From assembly GCF_001183965.1 (NCBI RefSeq), contig NZ_LFZV01000001.1, forward strand, positions 2,922,352-2,986,351: a DNA stretch of 64,000 bases, in the 5' to 3' direction. The position numbers and the translations under genes are program-made. This DNA is from Bacillus sp. FJAT-27916 (GTDB lineage Bacteria; Bacillota; Bacilli; Bacillales; Pradoshiaceae). Position 1 is the stretch's first letter. Each line of letters starts with the position of its first letter. The notes below the pieces were generated by a model that worked only from the letters and a program-made list of their open reading frames with translations, ran no database searches and was not told the origin of the DNA. Positions 9,390 to 17,894 of the stretch are shown in pieces.

Positions 9390-10031
9390 TTATCCCTCTG
9401 CTTCTACTAAATGATGCCGGAATGCATAAATCACGGCCTGCGTCCGGTCCTGTACCTGTAATTTACCCAGGATATTGCTTACATGGGTTTTAACCGTTTT
9501 AATGGCAATGAATAATTCATCCGCAATTTCTTGATTGGATTTACCTTTCGCCATTAACAGCAGGATTTCTTTTTCCCGGCTCGTCAATTCCTCATGCAAT
9601 TCATGTGTTTTCGGCTTTCTGAGCTTAGCCATCAATTTATCGGTAACTTCAGGCTCTAAGACTGTTTGACCATTGTACGTATCCCTGATGGAATCAGCAA
9701 TCTCGCTCGCCTTTGAGGTCTTCAGCATATAGCTGATTGCTCCAGCCTCTAGAGCAGGATAAACCTTTTCATCATCAATGAAGCTCGTGACAATGATGAT
9801 TTTCGCCTCCGGCCATTTAGCGATGATGTGCTTTGTCGCCTCAATGCCGTCCATACCAGGCATGACCAAATCCATCAAGATGATGTCAGGCCGCAGAGAT
9901 AGCGCTAATGCTACTCCCTCCTCACCGGTTCCCGCCTCACCAACAACATCGATATCCACAAGTGAGGATAAGTAGGCAGAGACTCCTATCCGTACCATTT
10001 CATGATCATCGATCAATACTACCTTTATCAT
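9390..10031 (-). CDS. liaR: Envelope-stress response regulator LiaR (NarL family)
   Basis: 213-residue two-component response regulator. The receiver domain has the acidic pair DD near residues 8-9, the phosphoacceptor Asp in ILMDLVMPGMDG, and TS and K residues (IIVTSF, MLKTSK). The C-terminal LuxR/NarL HTH carries LTSREKEILLLMAKGKSNQEIADEL and the VKTHVSNILGKL recognition helix. It is the last gene of liaFSR and overlaps liaS by 4 bp. Family knowledge: phosphorylated LiaR activates the liaI promoter in response to lipid-II-interfering antibiotics and membrane damage. Confidence 0.9.
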   Translation of the reverse strand: MIKVVLIDDHEMVRIGVSAYLSSLVDIDVVGEAGTGEEGVALALSLRPDIILMDLVMPGMDGIEATKHIIAKWPEAKIIIVTSFIDDEKVYPALEAGAISYMLKTSKASEIADSIRDTYNGQTVLEPEVTDKLMAKLRKPKTHELHEELTSREKEILLLMAKGKSNQEIADELFIAIKTVKTHVSNILGKLQVQDRTQAVIYAFRHHLVEAEG

Positions 10032-11068
10032 TTGCTATCACCTACATTCACGATTGGAACGCGCACTTCCACACGTGTTCCTTGATTTGGAAATGAAATA
10101 ATCTTGAAGGTGCCGCCAATCTCGAGCGCCCGCTCCCTCATATTCTGCAAACCATATGAGCCTGCTTTTGCAGAAGTTGTATCAAAGCCTTTGCCATCAT
10201 CAATCACCCTCATGATGACCGATTGTTCATGCTTAACGATATAAATATCAAGCCTGCTGGCCTTAGCATGTCTAAGCGTATTTGAAACAGATTCCTGCAG
10301 AATACGGAATAGATGGTCCTCTATCCCTTTTTCCAATAAGAGGTCATCTACCTTCCAGTTAACATCAAAGGGCACCTTCTGCTTCAGCTCATGTAAGAGG
10401 CTGTCTACCCCTTCTTTTAAGCTCTTATCCTTGAGCTGAACTGGCCGGAGATGAAGAAGAAGCGCCCTCATCTCGAGCTGGGACTGTTGAATCATTCCCT
10501 CTGTCAGCTTCAATTGCTTCGTACGCCATTCTTCTGATGCATCAGGTGATTCATTAATGGCGGAGATGAGCATTGAGGCCGCAAAAAGCTGCTGGCTCAC
10601 TGAATCATGTAATTCTCTCGCCAATCTGTTCCGCTCCTCCCTCACCATGCTTTGTACCAATTTCTCCTGCTCCTCCGTCTTCTCCGTGGCAAGGACTTGG
10701 GTTCGTCTTACCTGTTCAAGCAGAATGAGCTGCACATCCTGAAGTTTCTCAGCCGCCTCCCGAATATCGGTGATTTTCGGCTCCTTGCCGTGCTCAAGAG
10801 TCTCCCCCTTCTTCAACTTATGTAGAGACTCATCAAGACTCTTAATCTCACTTTTATAGAAGGAACCGCTCGCAATCCCGAATAATAAGCCAGTGACAAT
10901 GGCTGCACTCGGGACAAATAGAATAAATGGAATATGATAAATATCTTTCTCATAAAAGGGCCCCCAGTCAGCTGGCTTAAATACATAATAATAGGCTCCT
11001 GCTGTAATGATAACAACGATTACGGCAATGGTCAGACAGAGGAGAATCTGGCGTTTTACGATACTCAT
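10028..11068 (-). CDS. liaS: Envelope-stress sensor histidine kinase LiaS
   Basis: 346-residue sensor kinase with two membrane helices (about 8-30 and 45-67) bounding a very short external loop, typical of intramembrane-sensing kinases. A linker follows, then a HisKA_3 domain with the phospho-His in ELHDSVSQQLFA (about residue 154) and an HATPase domain with NTLRHAKA and DDGKGF motifs. It overlaps liaF by 4 bp and liaR by 4 bp. Known mechanism in B. subtilis: LiaF inhibits LiaS until envelope stress releases it. Confidence 0.9.
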   Translation of the reverse strand: MSIVKRQILLCLTIAVIVVIITAGAYYYVFKPADWGPFYEKDIYHIPFILFVPSAAIVTGLLFGIASGSFYKSEIKSLDESLHKLKKGETLEHGKEPKITDIREAAEKLQDVQLILLEQVRRTQVLATEKTEEQEKLVQSMVREERNRLARELHDSVSQQLFAASMLISAINESPDASEEWRTKQLKLTEGMIQQSQLEMRALLLHLRPVQLKDKSLKEGVDSLLHELKQKVPFDVNWKVDDLLLEKGIEDHLFRILQESVSNTLRHAKASRLDIYIVKHEQSVIMRVIDDGKGFDTTSAKAGSYGLQNMRERALEIGGTFKIISFPNQGTRVEVRVPIVNVGDSK

Positions 11069-11793
11069 ACCCGTCTCACCACAATGCTTCCTGCACCGAT
11101 AGAGGTCATGATTTTAATGCGGCTGCCCGCTTCCTCATATCCTTCCGTTTTATAAGCAATCTGCTGATTGCGTATATCGCGTTTTTCCTGGTCAAATAAG
11201 CGTATCGAGCCGTATAGTGCTGTATGGGAGAGCTTAACACCAATATCATATGGAATGAGAATCTCCACATTTCCGGCGATATTTCGGATGGAGATAATCG
11301 ACTCTTCCTTCGGGAGCACGGTGTTGCTTAAATCAATCACCACATCTCCAAATCCAACGGCAATATTGATATCATCCCATTCGAAAATATCCTCAGGGGT
11401 CGATTGATTCCCAAATAATCGGCTTGATACGGGACCATGAACCGTCACAAAATTTGCTTCGTCCATATGCCCTTCAAAGGAAGGAGTGATTTCAGCTGGC
11501 TTTCGTCTTTTCTGTAAATAATGAACAAGAAAAACTAATAATATTATAAAAATGATGGCACGTATGACGAATAAGCTGATCAACCCTGACAAAGCAAAAA
11601 AAATGCCGACCCATAAGACAATTTTACCGGTTAAAGTAGCGTATTTCTTATACCCATAAAACAGGCAGATAGCAGCCACAATTCCATTGAACAGCAGCTC
11701 ATCAAACCGGATGAATATAATCTCAAATAAGCCTGCAATTAATATGCCAACCAATATGATTTTTAATTGTGATTGTTCCTTCGTCCCTGACAT
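11065..11793 (-). CDS. liaF: LiaF, membrane inhibitor of the LiaRS system
   Basis: About 242 residues. The N-terminal third holds several membrane helices; the C-terminal half is a soluble beta-rich domain with FGDVVIDLSNTVLPKEES and GNVEILIPYDIGVKLSH, the hallmark of the LiaF/YvqF C-terminal family. It keeps LiaS in check. Of the possible starts, the ATG at 11793 with AGGGGGC upstream fits best; an open frame reaches 11832. No liaG is present between liaH and liaF. The gene is preceded by a terminator-like attenuator and followed by overlapping liaS. Confidence 0.88.
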   Translation of the reverse strand: MSGTKEQSQLKIILVGILIAGLFEIIFIRFDELLFNGIVAAICLFYGYKKYATLTGKIVLWVGIFFALSGLISLFVIRAIIFIILLVFLVHYLQKRRKPAEITPSFEGHMDEANFVTVHGPVSSRLFGNQSTPEDIFEWDDINIAVGFGDVVIDLSNTVLPKEESIISIRNIAGNVEILIPYDIGVKLSHTALYGSIRLFDQEKRDIRNQQIAYKTEGYEEAGSRIKIMTSIGAGSIVVRRV

Positions 11794-11809
11794 ATCATTG
11801 CCCCCTGCT

Positions 11810-11854
11810 AAAAAAGATACGATAGGACGCAAGTCACAAAGCCTGCGCCCTATC
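11810..11854 (-). terminator. Attenuator between liaH and liaF
   Basis: On the minus strand GATAGGGCGCAGG and CTTGCGTCCTATC form a 13-bp stem with one mismatch and one wobble pair around an 8-nt loop, followed by GTATCTTTTTT. It sits right after liaH and should let liaI-liaH be made in large excess over liaFSR by partial readthrough, as described for B. subtilis. Confidence 0.75.
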
Positions 11855-11872
11855 TATTAGCATACCATCTTT

Positions 11873-12508
11873 CTAGTTCAAATCCTCATTCTTTTTTGTC
11901 TCTTTCTCTAACGCAGCAAGACGCGTATCCATAATCATTCCATAATGATTTGTCCTTGCCCTCATATCTAAGCCGTCGATTTTCCCTTTTGAAGATTTCC
12001 GCTTTCCGTTCGGAGCGGCTCCCTTCTCAATCAAGCCATCAATCTTGCCATGCACCTTGGATAAATTATCCTGACCCATCAATTCAAGCCTTTTAATTTG
12101 CATATCCTTCAGGCTTTGCTTCATCGTTGTAAATTTCTCTTCCAGCTGCTTAAGGTCAATATCAATCTGCACAAGCATATGCTCCAGCCGGGAAGCACGG
12201 TCCTCATAAATGGCCTGTTCCCGTACCGCATACTCATACAATTCCTCTGCTCCCTCTGTCGCGCGGGCAATTTCCGCTTGGCCTTTGCGTTTCTCTGCCA
12301 TTCCGGCAGCCGATTGCTGTTCGCGCTTCACTTCCTCCTTCAAGCGATACTGGCGTTCAATCAATCGCTGAACCTGCTGTACCTCCGTCTCCGATTCCCG
12401 TAAATATTGATTCAGCTTATACAAAGGATGCTTCTTATCCTTCGTCTCCATCGCTTCATATAAATCAGCTTCCAATGTTCTTTTTAATTTTGTGAATAAA
12501 TCATTCAT
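11873..12508 (-). CDS. liaH: Phage-shock protein A homologue LiaH
   Basis: 211-residue PspA/IM30-type protein, almost entirely coiled coil (heptads through residues 25-150, rich in E, K, Q and R), which assembles into large rings and protects the membrane under envelope stress. The C-terminal part ends with a MIMDTRLAALEKET helix. It starts with ATG after AAGGAGTG and lies 19 bp after liaI, the usual liaIH order. The N-terminal amphipathic helix is short (MNDLFTKLKRTLE). Confidence 0.85.
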   Translation of the reverse strand: MNDLFTKLKRTLEADLYEAMETKDKKHPLYKLNQYLRESETEVQQVQRLIERQYRLKEEVKREQQSAAGMAEKRKGQAEIARATEGAEELYEYAVREQAIYEDRASRLEHMLVQIDIDLKQLEEKFTTMKQSLKDMQIKRLELMGQDNLSKVHGKIDGLIEKGAAPNGKRKSSKGKIDGLDMRARTNHYGMIMDTRLAALEKETKKNEDLN

Positions 12509-12527
12509 GCTCTAAGCACTCCTTTTT

Positions 12528-12872
12528 TTATTTTTTGCTTAACTCTTCCCATTCCCTTTCAAACTTCTTGAATGGGTCTTCCTTACTTCTCTTTTCTGCC
12601 TTCTCTTCTTCATAATTTTTGTACAAATAATACAGGAGCACCATGGCAGCTAATCCGATAAAAGCAGGCAGATTGCTAATGGCGGCAATCAGGATAATGA
12701 TTCCGATGATGCCCCAGATTATCTTCCCATTCTTATCCTCAGCCTTTAAATATTGCTTAAAGGTGAAATAGAGCGCACCCAATGTAATAGCCAAGACTAG
12801 AATGGATCCTATATTTCCAATGACAATAAAGCCTGCGATGATGGCGATGATGATAATTCCGATATTTTTCAA
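12528..12872 (-). CDS. liaI: Small membrane protein LiaI
   Basis: About 114 residues with two long hydrophobic helix pairs (IIIIAIIAGFIVIGNIGSIL and IIWGIIGIIILIAAISNL) and a charged C-terminal tail (EEEKAEKRSKEDPFKKFERE). LiaI is the membrane anchor that recruits LiaH rings to stressed membrane. The TTG at 12872 is 8 bases after GGAGG and is preferred; an ATG at 12878 lies only 2 bases from that site. It is the first gene of the operon, with a palindromic candidate LiaR box about 80 bp upstream. Confidence 0.75.
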   Translation of the reverse strand: MKNIGIIIIAIIAGFIVIGNIGSILVLAITLGALYFTFKQYLKAEDKNGKIIWGIIGIIILIAAISNLPAFIGLAAMVLLYYLYKNYEEEKAEKRSKEDPFKKFEREWEELSKK

Positions 12873-12949
12873 TTTCATTCCCTCCTTATAGTTCAAGTTT
12901 AGCTCCTTTCCCCTTTAACAATAACGACCTTGAGCTTGATTTTTAGCTA

Positions 12950-12961
12950 GGTCTCCAGACC
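12950..12961 (-). promoter_or_regulatory. Candidate LiaR operator upstream of liaI
   Basis: GGTCTCCAGACC, a perfect GGTCT-N2-AGACC inverted repeat about 78 bp upstream of liaI in the region shared with the divergent protease gene. Position and symmetry suit the LiaR target of the liaI promoter, but the motif match is inference. No clean -35/-10 pair was identified. The rest of 12897-13178 shows no gene. Confidence 0.5.
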
Positions 12962-13178
12962 GATTGCCCTCTGCAACTTTCGCGTGACAAAAGAAACAAA
13001 GATATCACATGCTTCCCCATCAAAATCCTTAATATACTAAATATTTGCAAAATTTACTTTATCTAAAAGAACTAGAGTGGTAAATTTAACATATTGGTAG
13101 TCTCATGACTCCAACTACATACCTAGGCAAAGGGGGGGCATCTCTTCTTCTCTATCAAACAAATAAAAGGAGGAAATC

Positions 13179-16100
13179 GTGTTGAAAAATAGGTTCAAGC
13201 AGGGAACAGCCGTTATCGCGGCGGTTATACTATTACTCTCCAATTTATTTTTCGGGCTTGGCAGTGCAAGTGCAAATTCAAATGACCAAAAAAGCACAGG
13301 CCCCCAAGAAACCAAGGCTCAAACAAAACTGGATTTAAGCCAATTTGATCATCCTGATGAAAAGGTCCGAATCATCATTGAACTGGAAGGAAGCCCGGCC
13401 ATTGAATATGCGACCGAACAAGGTGTCCTTTTCAAGGATTTATCGAAATCCAAACAAAATACCTTACAAGCTCCCGTGAAGGAGGAACAATCAAGCCTTC
13501 TTTCCTCCATCAAGAAGAAGAAAATCAATTTCTCCGTTGAGAATACCTTCACAGTTGTTGCTAATGGTGTCAGCGGAGAGACAAAGGTTTCTGATATTCC
13601 TAAGATTGAAAGCCTATCGAATGTTTCATCTGTTTATATTGCTAATGAATATGAACGTCCTAAAGTTAAACCAGACATGGTCTCAAGCGGAGACATTGTC
13701 CAAGCTGAGGAGACTTGGCTCGACGGCTATAATGGAACTGGCACCGTTGTTGGTGTCATCGATACCGGCATTGACCCTAGCCATAAGGATATGGTTCTCA
13801 CCAATGAAAAGAAAGCCAAATTATCCGAAAATGATGTAAAAGCATCCATCTCCACGAACAAGCTTCCAGGTAAATATCACACAGCCAAAGTACCCTATGG
13901 CTACAATTATTATGACAAAAACCAAGAAATCCTTGACCTCGGTTCAGATGCATCCATGCATGGAATGCATGTCAGCGGAACGGTTGGCGCTAATGGCCAA
14001 AAGGAAACTGGCGGGATTAAGGGAATAGCACCTGAAACACAAATATTGGGGCTGAAAGTATTCGGAAATGATGCAGCGATGCCATCTACTTGGGGAGATA
14101 TTTACATCAAGGCAATTGATGATGCTATCTTGCTTGGAGCTGATGTCATCAATATGAGCCTAGGCTCAACAGCTTCCTTCCAGAACACAGAAAACCCAGA
14201 ACAAATGGCGATTGAGAGAGCCGTAAAGAATGGGGTCCTTATGGCCATTTCTGCCGGGAACTCTGCTCAGTTCTCTGATGGCTATTATGACCCGCTCGCT
14301 TCCAACCCTGATATTGGATTGGTTGGAGCACCAAGTCTTTCAAAGGACTCTCTCTCTGTTGCATCACTAGAGAACACACATGTATTTGTCGATAAATTCA
14401 TCTTCACTATCGGCGGTGTTGACTATGAGGCGGGTTACAAAACACAATCTTCTCCGCTGCCGCTTGATGTGTTCAAAAAGGCTGAACAGGAAGTTGTCTA
14501 TGTAGCCGATGGCGCCCCTGATAAATATGAGGGCAAGGATGTTAAAGGCAAGATTGTCTTTGCTGTCAGAAATGCAGCAAATCCAAATTATGGAGAAATC
14601 CAAAAGCAAGCGGAAGATGCCGGAGCAAGCGGTGTCATCGTAAGAGGTACACCTGCACATGGCGACTTCGTCAGCATGGCATTAAACAATCCAACGATTC
14701 CACTCGTATCCTTGCGAATCAACGACGGAACGAAATTTGAGGAGAAAATAAAAGAAGCAGGCGGTAACGGAAAAGTTAAATTTACCGGTGATATGATTCA
14801 GCTTGCAAACCTTACAGCCGGCCATTTATCTACCTTTACTTCATGGGGCGTAACACCAAATCTTGATTTCAAGCCTGAAATTACAGCACCAGGCGGAAAA
14901 ATCTATTCTACTTTAAATAATGATAAATATGGTGTTATGAGTGGAACTTCCATGGCTGCCCCACATGTAGCCGGAGGTTCAGCACTTGTCCTCCAATATG
15001 TTGAAAAGACCTTCCCTAAGCTTACAGGCAAAGAAAAGGTCCAACGCGCTAAAACCTTATTAATGAATACATCTTCAACCATTAAGGATCCAGAAGGTAC
15101 AACCTATTATTCACCACGTAGACAAGGGGCAGGAGTCATGCAGTTGAACTCAGCCATCCATACACCAGTCTATGTTGTCCAAAAGGGTACAAACGAAGGA
15201 AAGGTCTCCTTAAAGGAAATTACCAAAGACCAATTCTCCTTCACCTTAACAGCCACAAACTTCAGCAAAAAGGATGCAGCCTATACAATTGATACAAGCG
15301 TGCTAACCGATGCCTTGTATGAAATGGATGGTGACCTATACAATGCATTGACACCAGAGGAAATTTCCAAAGCAGTCGTTACCTCTGATAAAGCAGTAAC
15401 CATCAAAGCAGGGAAATCTAAGGATATCACCATTACGATTAATTTAAAGAATGCCAAAACAGCTCTTGAAAAAGCATTCAAAAACGGTTACTTCACAGAA
15501 GGCTTTGTCTTCTTGAAAGCGAAAAACAAGGAAGATTCCCTTCCAACGCTGTCCGTCCCATTCGTCGGCTTTAAAGGGGACTGGAATAAAGCAAATATTA
15601 TCGACCCGCTGCCAAGTGAAGCAGACTCCTTCTATGGATATACCGGCATTATTGACCCTGTTACCGGTGAATATTACGGAATCAATCCTTTCAAGAAAAC
15701 GCTGAATCCTGACCAAATTGCCTTCTCTCCAAATGGAGACGGAGTATATGACACAGCAGCACCTGCCCTTTCCTTCTTACGGAATGCAAAGACAGTAGAA
15801 TACTCTATCGTCGATTCGAAGGGCAATGTTCTTCGCAAACTATTTACAGACAAAGAACAGCGGAAGAATTACTATGCCTCCACCCGTGTATCTATCAAAC
15901 CATCCATGACAAAGTGGGATGGCAAGGCAAATAATAAACTAGTCGCTGAAGGAAAGTATTTCTACCAGATCAAATCAACTATTGATTATGCAGGCAAGCA
16001 GCCGCAAGTATTTAAGATACCGATTCTAGTAGATAATACGGCCCCAACAGTCTCAAAACTAAAATATGATGATGAAACAAAGTCTATCACCTTCAACGCA

Positions 16101-17651
16101 GCTGACACCCGTTCAGGATCGGGTATTAAATACATTTCCCTCTCCATCAACGGAAAAGAGCTGCAGGAGCATGTTGAACCAACGAAGGATGAGACATACC
16201 GCGTTAAACTGACTGATTTCACATTCAAAGAGAGCAAAACACCAGTTGTCATTGAAGATGGCGATGATATTAAAGTAACAGCTCATGACTATGCCGGAAA
16301 CCAAGATTACCAAACATCCAATGATCAGACCATCCCATACATTGTTTCTGATATTCCGGCAGCGGCTGGAGAATTTAATTCATTAGAGGTTCCAATCAAA
16401 GGCTATGTAACAGATGATTCCAAACTAGCCTATGTAAAGGTTGAATACGAGGGAAAAACAAAAGAATTGTCATTAGTTTGGGATGAGGAAAAGAAACGTC
16501 ATAACTTTGAGGACACCCTCACCTTCAGTAAGGAAGGGAAGCATGATATTCGTTTCTTCGCAGCTGATATAGCTGGCAATAAAATTGACTTCAATCGTGA
16601 AATCTATATCGACATAACAGCTCCAAAGCTTGATATCAAGTATAAGGAGTACACATCATCCTCCAGCCAAAAAGTAACGGTTACAGCTGCAGATAATTAT
16701 GATGCACTCCGTCTATTGGTTAACGGCAATGAAGAAATCAATACGTTCGTCGATATGGGAAATGTACCAGTCTACAAGGAATTTAAGAAAACAAAAGATA
16801 TTACGATTCCACTAGAAAGTGGAGCTAATGAAGTGGAATTTGTGCTTACAGATCTTGTTGGACATGAAGTGACCAAAACGATTACAATCCATAAAGTTTC
16901 CGGTCCAAAAAAACCAAGCATCAATGCCGTATCTGATGCCAGCAAGACCATTACAGGGAAAGCCGCTTCCGGTTCCAAGGTCACTATTACGGATAACAAG
17001 AAATTAAAGCTTACCGCAACAGCCTCAAGCGGTAAATATTCAATTAAGCTTCCAAGTAAACTAAAAGCCGGTACTATCCTTTATGCAACGACAACAGATA
17101 AGAAAACCGGCTTGGTAAGCGCCAAAACAAAGATTACAGTTAAGGACAAAACCGCTCCAGGTGTCCCTACTGTCAAAGAAGTCTCAGATAAAACACAAAC
17201 AGTCACAGGAAAAACAGAAGCCGGAGCAAAGGTAACCGTCAAAGCAGGCAAGAAAACACTCGGCACGGCCACTGCCAAGAAAAACGGCTCCTACTCCATT
17301 AAGATCAAAAAACAAAAAGCCGGCACCTCTCTATCCATAACAGCGAAGGATAAGGCTGGCAATACAAGTAAGGCAAAGAAAGTAACGGTTAAGGATAAAA
17401 CAGCACCAGCAGCACCTTCAGTCAACAAAGTAACTATCAGCTCCACAAAAGTCACAGGGAAAACAGAAGCCGGAGCAAAGGTAACCGTCAAAGCAGGCAA
17501 GAAAACACTCGGTACAGCTACAGCAAAGAAAAATGGTACCTACTCCGTCAAGATCAAAAAACAAAAAGCCGACACTGCCCTCTCTGTAACAGCGAAGGAT
17601 AAGGCCGGCAATACAAGTAAGGTAAAGAAAATAACCGTCAAGAAGAAGTAA
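13179..17651 (+). CDS. Large secreted subtilisin-like serine protease with Ig-like C-terminal repeats
   Basis: 1490-residue exported S8 protease. Order: signal peptide (to about 33, ASA-N), inhibitor I9-like propeptide (about 55-155), subtilase domain with Asp195 (VIDTGID), His261 (HGMHVSGT) and Ser591 (SGTSMAAPH), a PA-type insert (about 420-540), a lactocepin-like Fn3 domain (about 660-810), further beta-sandwich modules, and three C-terminal bacterial Ig-like repeats (from about 1245) separated by VKDKTAP linkers. The C-terminus is strongly lysine-rich and has no LPxTG or SLH motif, so wall retention would be electrostatic (inference). The start is either GTG at 13179 or the adjacent TTG at 13182 after AAGGAGG. 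The best comparison is lactocepin/minor extracellular protease Vpr-type enzymes. Monocistronic, with a strong terminator. Confidence 0.88.
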   Translation: MLKNRFKQGTAVIAAVILLLSNLFFGLGSASANSNDQKSTGPQETKAQTKLDLSQFDHPDEKVRIIIELEGSPAIEYATEQGVLFKDLSKSKQNTLQAPVKEEQSSLLSSIKKKKINFSVENTFTVVANGVSGETKVSDIPKIESLSNVSSVYIANEYERPKVKPDMVSSGDIVQAEETWLDGYNGTGTVVGVIDTGIDPSHKDMVLTNEKKAKLSENDVKASISTNKLPGKYHTAKVPYGYNYYDKNQEILDLGSDASMHGMHVSGTVGANGQKETGGIKGIAPETQILGLKVFGNDAAMPSTWGDIYIKAIDDAILLGADVINMSLGSTASFQNTENPEQMAIERAVKNGVLMAISAGNSAQFSDGYYDPLASNPDIGLVGAPSLSKDSLSVASLENTHVFVDKFIFTIGGVDYEAGYKTQSSPLPLDVFKKAEQEVVYVADGAPDKYEGKDVKGKIVFAVRNAANPNYGEIQKQAEDAGASGVIVRGTPAHGDFVSMALNNPTIPLVSLRINDGTKFEEKIKEAGGNGKVKFTGDMIQLANLTAGHLSTFTSWGVTPNLDFKPEITAPGGKIYSTLNNDKYGVMSGTSMAAPHVAGGSALVLQYVEKTFPKLTGKEKVQRAKTLLMNTSSTIKDPEGTTYYSPRRQGAGVMQLNSAIHTPVYVVQKGTNEGKVSLKEITKDQFSFTLTATNFSKKDAAYTIDTSVLTDALYEMDGDLYNALTPEEISKAVVTSDKAVTIKAGKSKDITITINLKNAKTALEKAFKNGYFTEGFVFLKAKNKEDSLPTLSVPFVGFKGDWNKANIIDPLPSEADSFYGYTGIIDPVTGEYYGINPFKKTLNPDQIAFSPNGDGVYDTAAPALSFLRNAKTVEYSIVDSKGNVLRKLFTDKEQRKNYYASTRVSIKPSMTKWDGKANNKLVAEGKYFYQIKSTIDYAGKQPQVFKIPILVDNTAPTVSKLKYDDETKSITFNAADTRSGSGIKYISLSINGKELQEHVEPTKDETYRVKLTDFTFKESKTPVVIEDGDDIKVTAHDYAGNQDYQTSNDQTIPYIVSDIPAAAGEFNSLEVPIKGYVTDDSKLAYVKVEYEGKTKELSLVWDEEKKRHNFEDTLTFSKEGKHDIRFFAADIAGNKIDFNREIYIDITAPKLDIKYKEYTSSSSQKVTVTAADNYDALRLLVNGNEEINTFVDMGNVPVYKEFKKTKDITIPLESGANEVEFVLTDLVGHEVTKTITIHKVSGPKKPSINAVSDASKTITGKAASGSKVTITDNKKLKLTATASSGKYSIKLPSKLKAGTILYATTTDKKTGLVSAKTKITVKDKTAPGVPTVKEVSDKTQTVTGKTEAGAKVTVKAGKKTLGTATAKKNGSYSIKIKKQKAGTSLSITAKDKAGNTSKAKKVTVKDKTAPAAPSVNKVTISSTKVTGKTEAGAKVTVKAGKKTLGTATAKKNGTYSVKIKKQKADTALSVTAKDKAGNTSKVKKITVKKK
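17190..17640 (+). repeat. Near-identical duplicated Ig-repeat coding units inside the protease gene
   Basis: Two coding repeats of about 240-250 bp (starting near 17190 and 17440) share long identical stretches, e.g. the segment translating to GKTEAGAKVTVKAGKKTLGT and the one translating to TAKDKAGNTSK. A more diverged third unit precedes them. This indicates a recent internal duplication and possible length variation between strains. Confidence 0.8.
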
Positions 17652-17659
17652 CCATTCTG

Positions 17660-17699
17660 CGTACCTAATGGACAAATCCATTAGGTACGTTTTCATTTT
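17660..17699 (+). terminator. Terminator of the protease gene
   Basis: CGTACCTAATGGA-CAAA-TCCATTAGGTACG, a 13-bp perfect stem, then TTTTCATTTT. Confidence 0.92.
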
Positions 17700-17843
17700 A
17701 CCGATACAAACACGCATCTATATATAATAGAAGAAACTCAGCATAATCAAGCTCGGCTGAATAGCCAAACGAATCAGGTAAAGCAGTCATCAGCCCAGTT
17801 TCTCCTCAACTCTCGCTGATGACTATCAGAAGTTCAGCAGAAT

Positions 17844-17884
17844 AAAAAAATGCCCCATCAGGATAATACCTGATGGGGCATCTT
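17844..17884 (-). terminator. Terminator of the cwlO-like gene
   Basis: TGCCCCATCAGG-N6-CCTGATGGGGCA, 12-bp stem; on the minus strand it is followed by TTTTTTTATT. It lies 11 bp past the stop codon. Confidence 0.9.
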
Positions 17885-17894
17885 TTAATCTATA

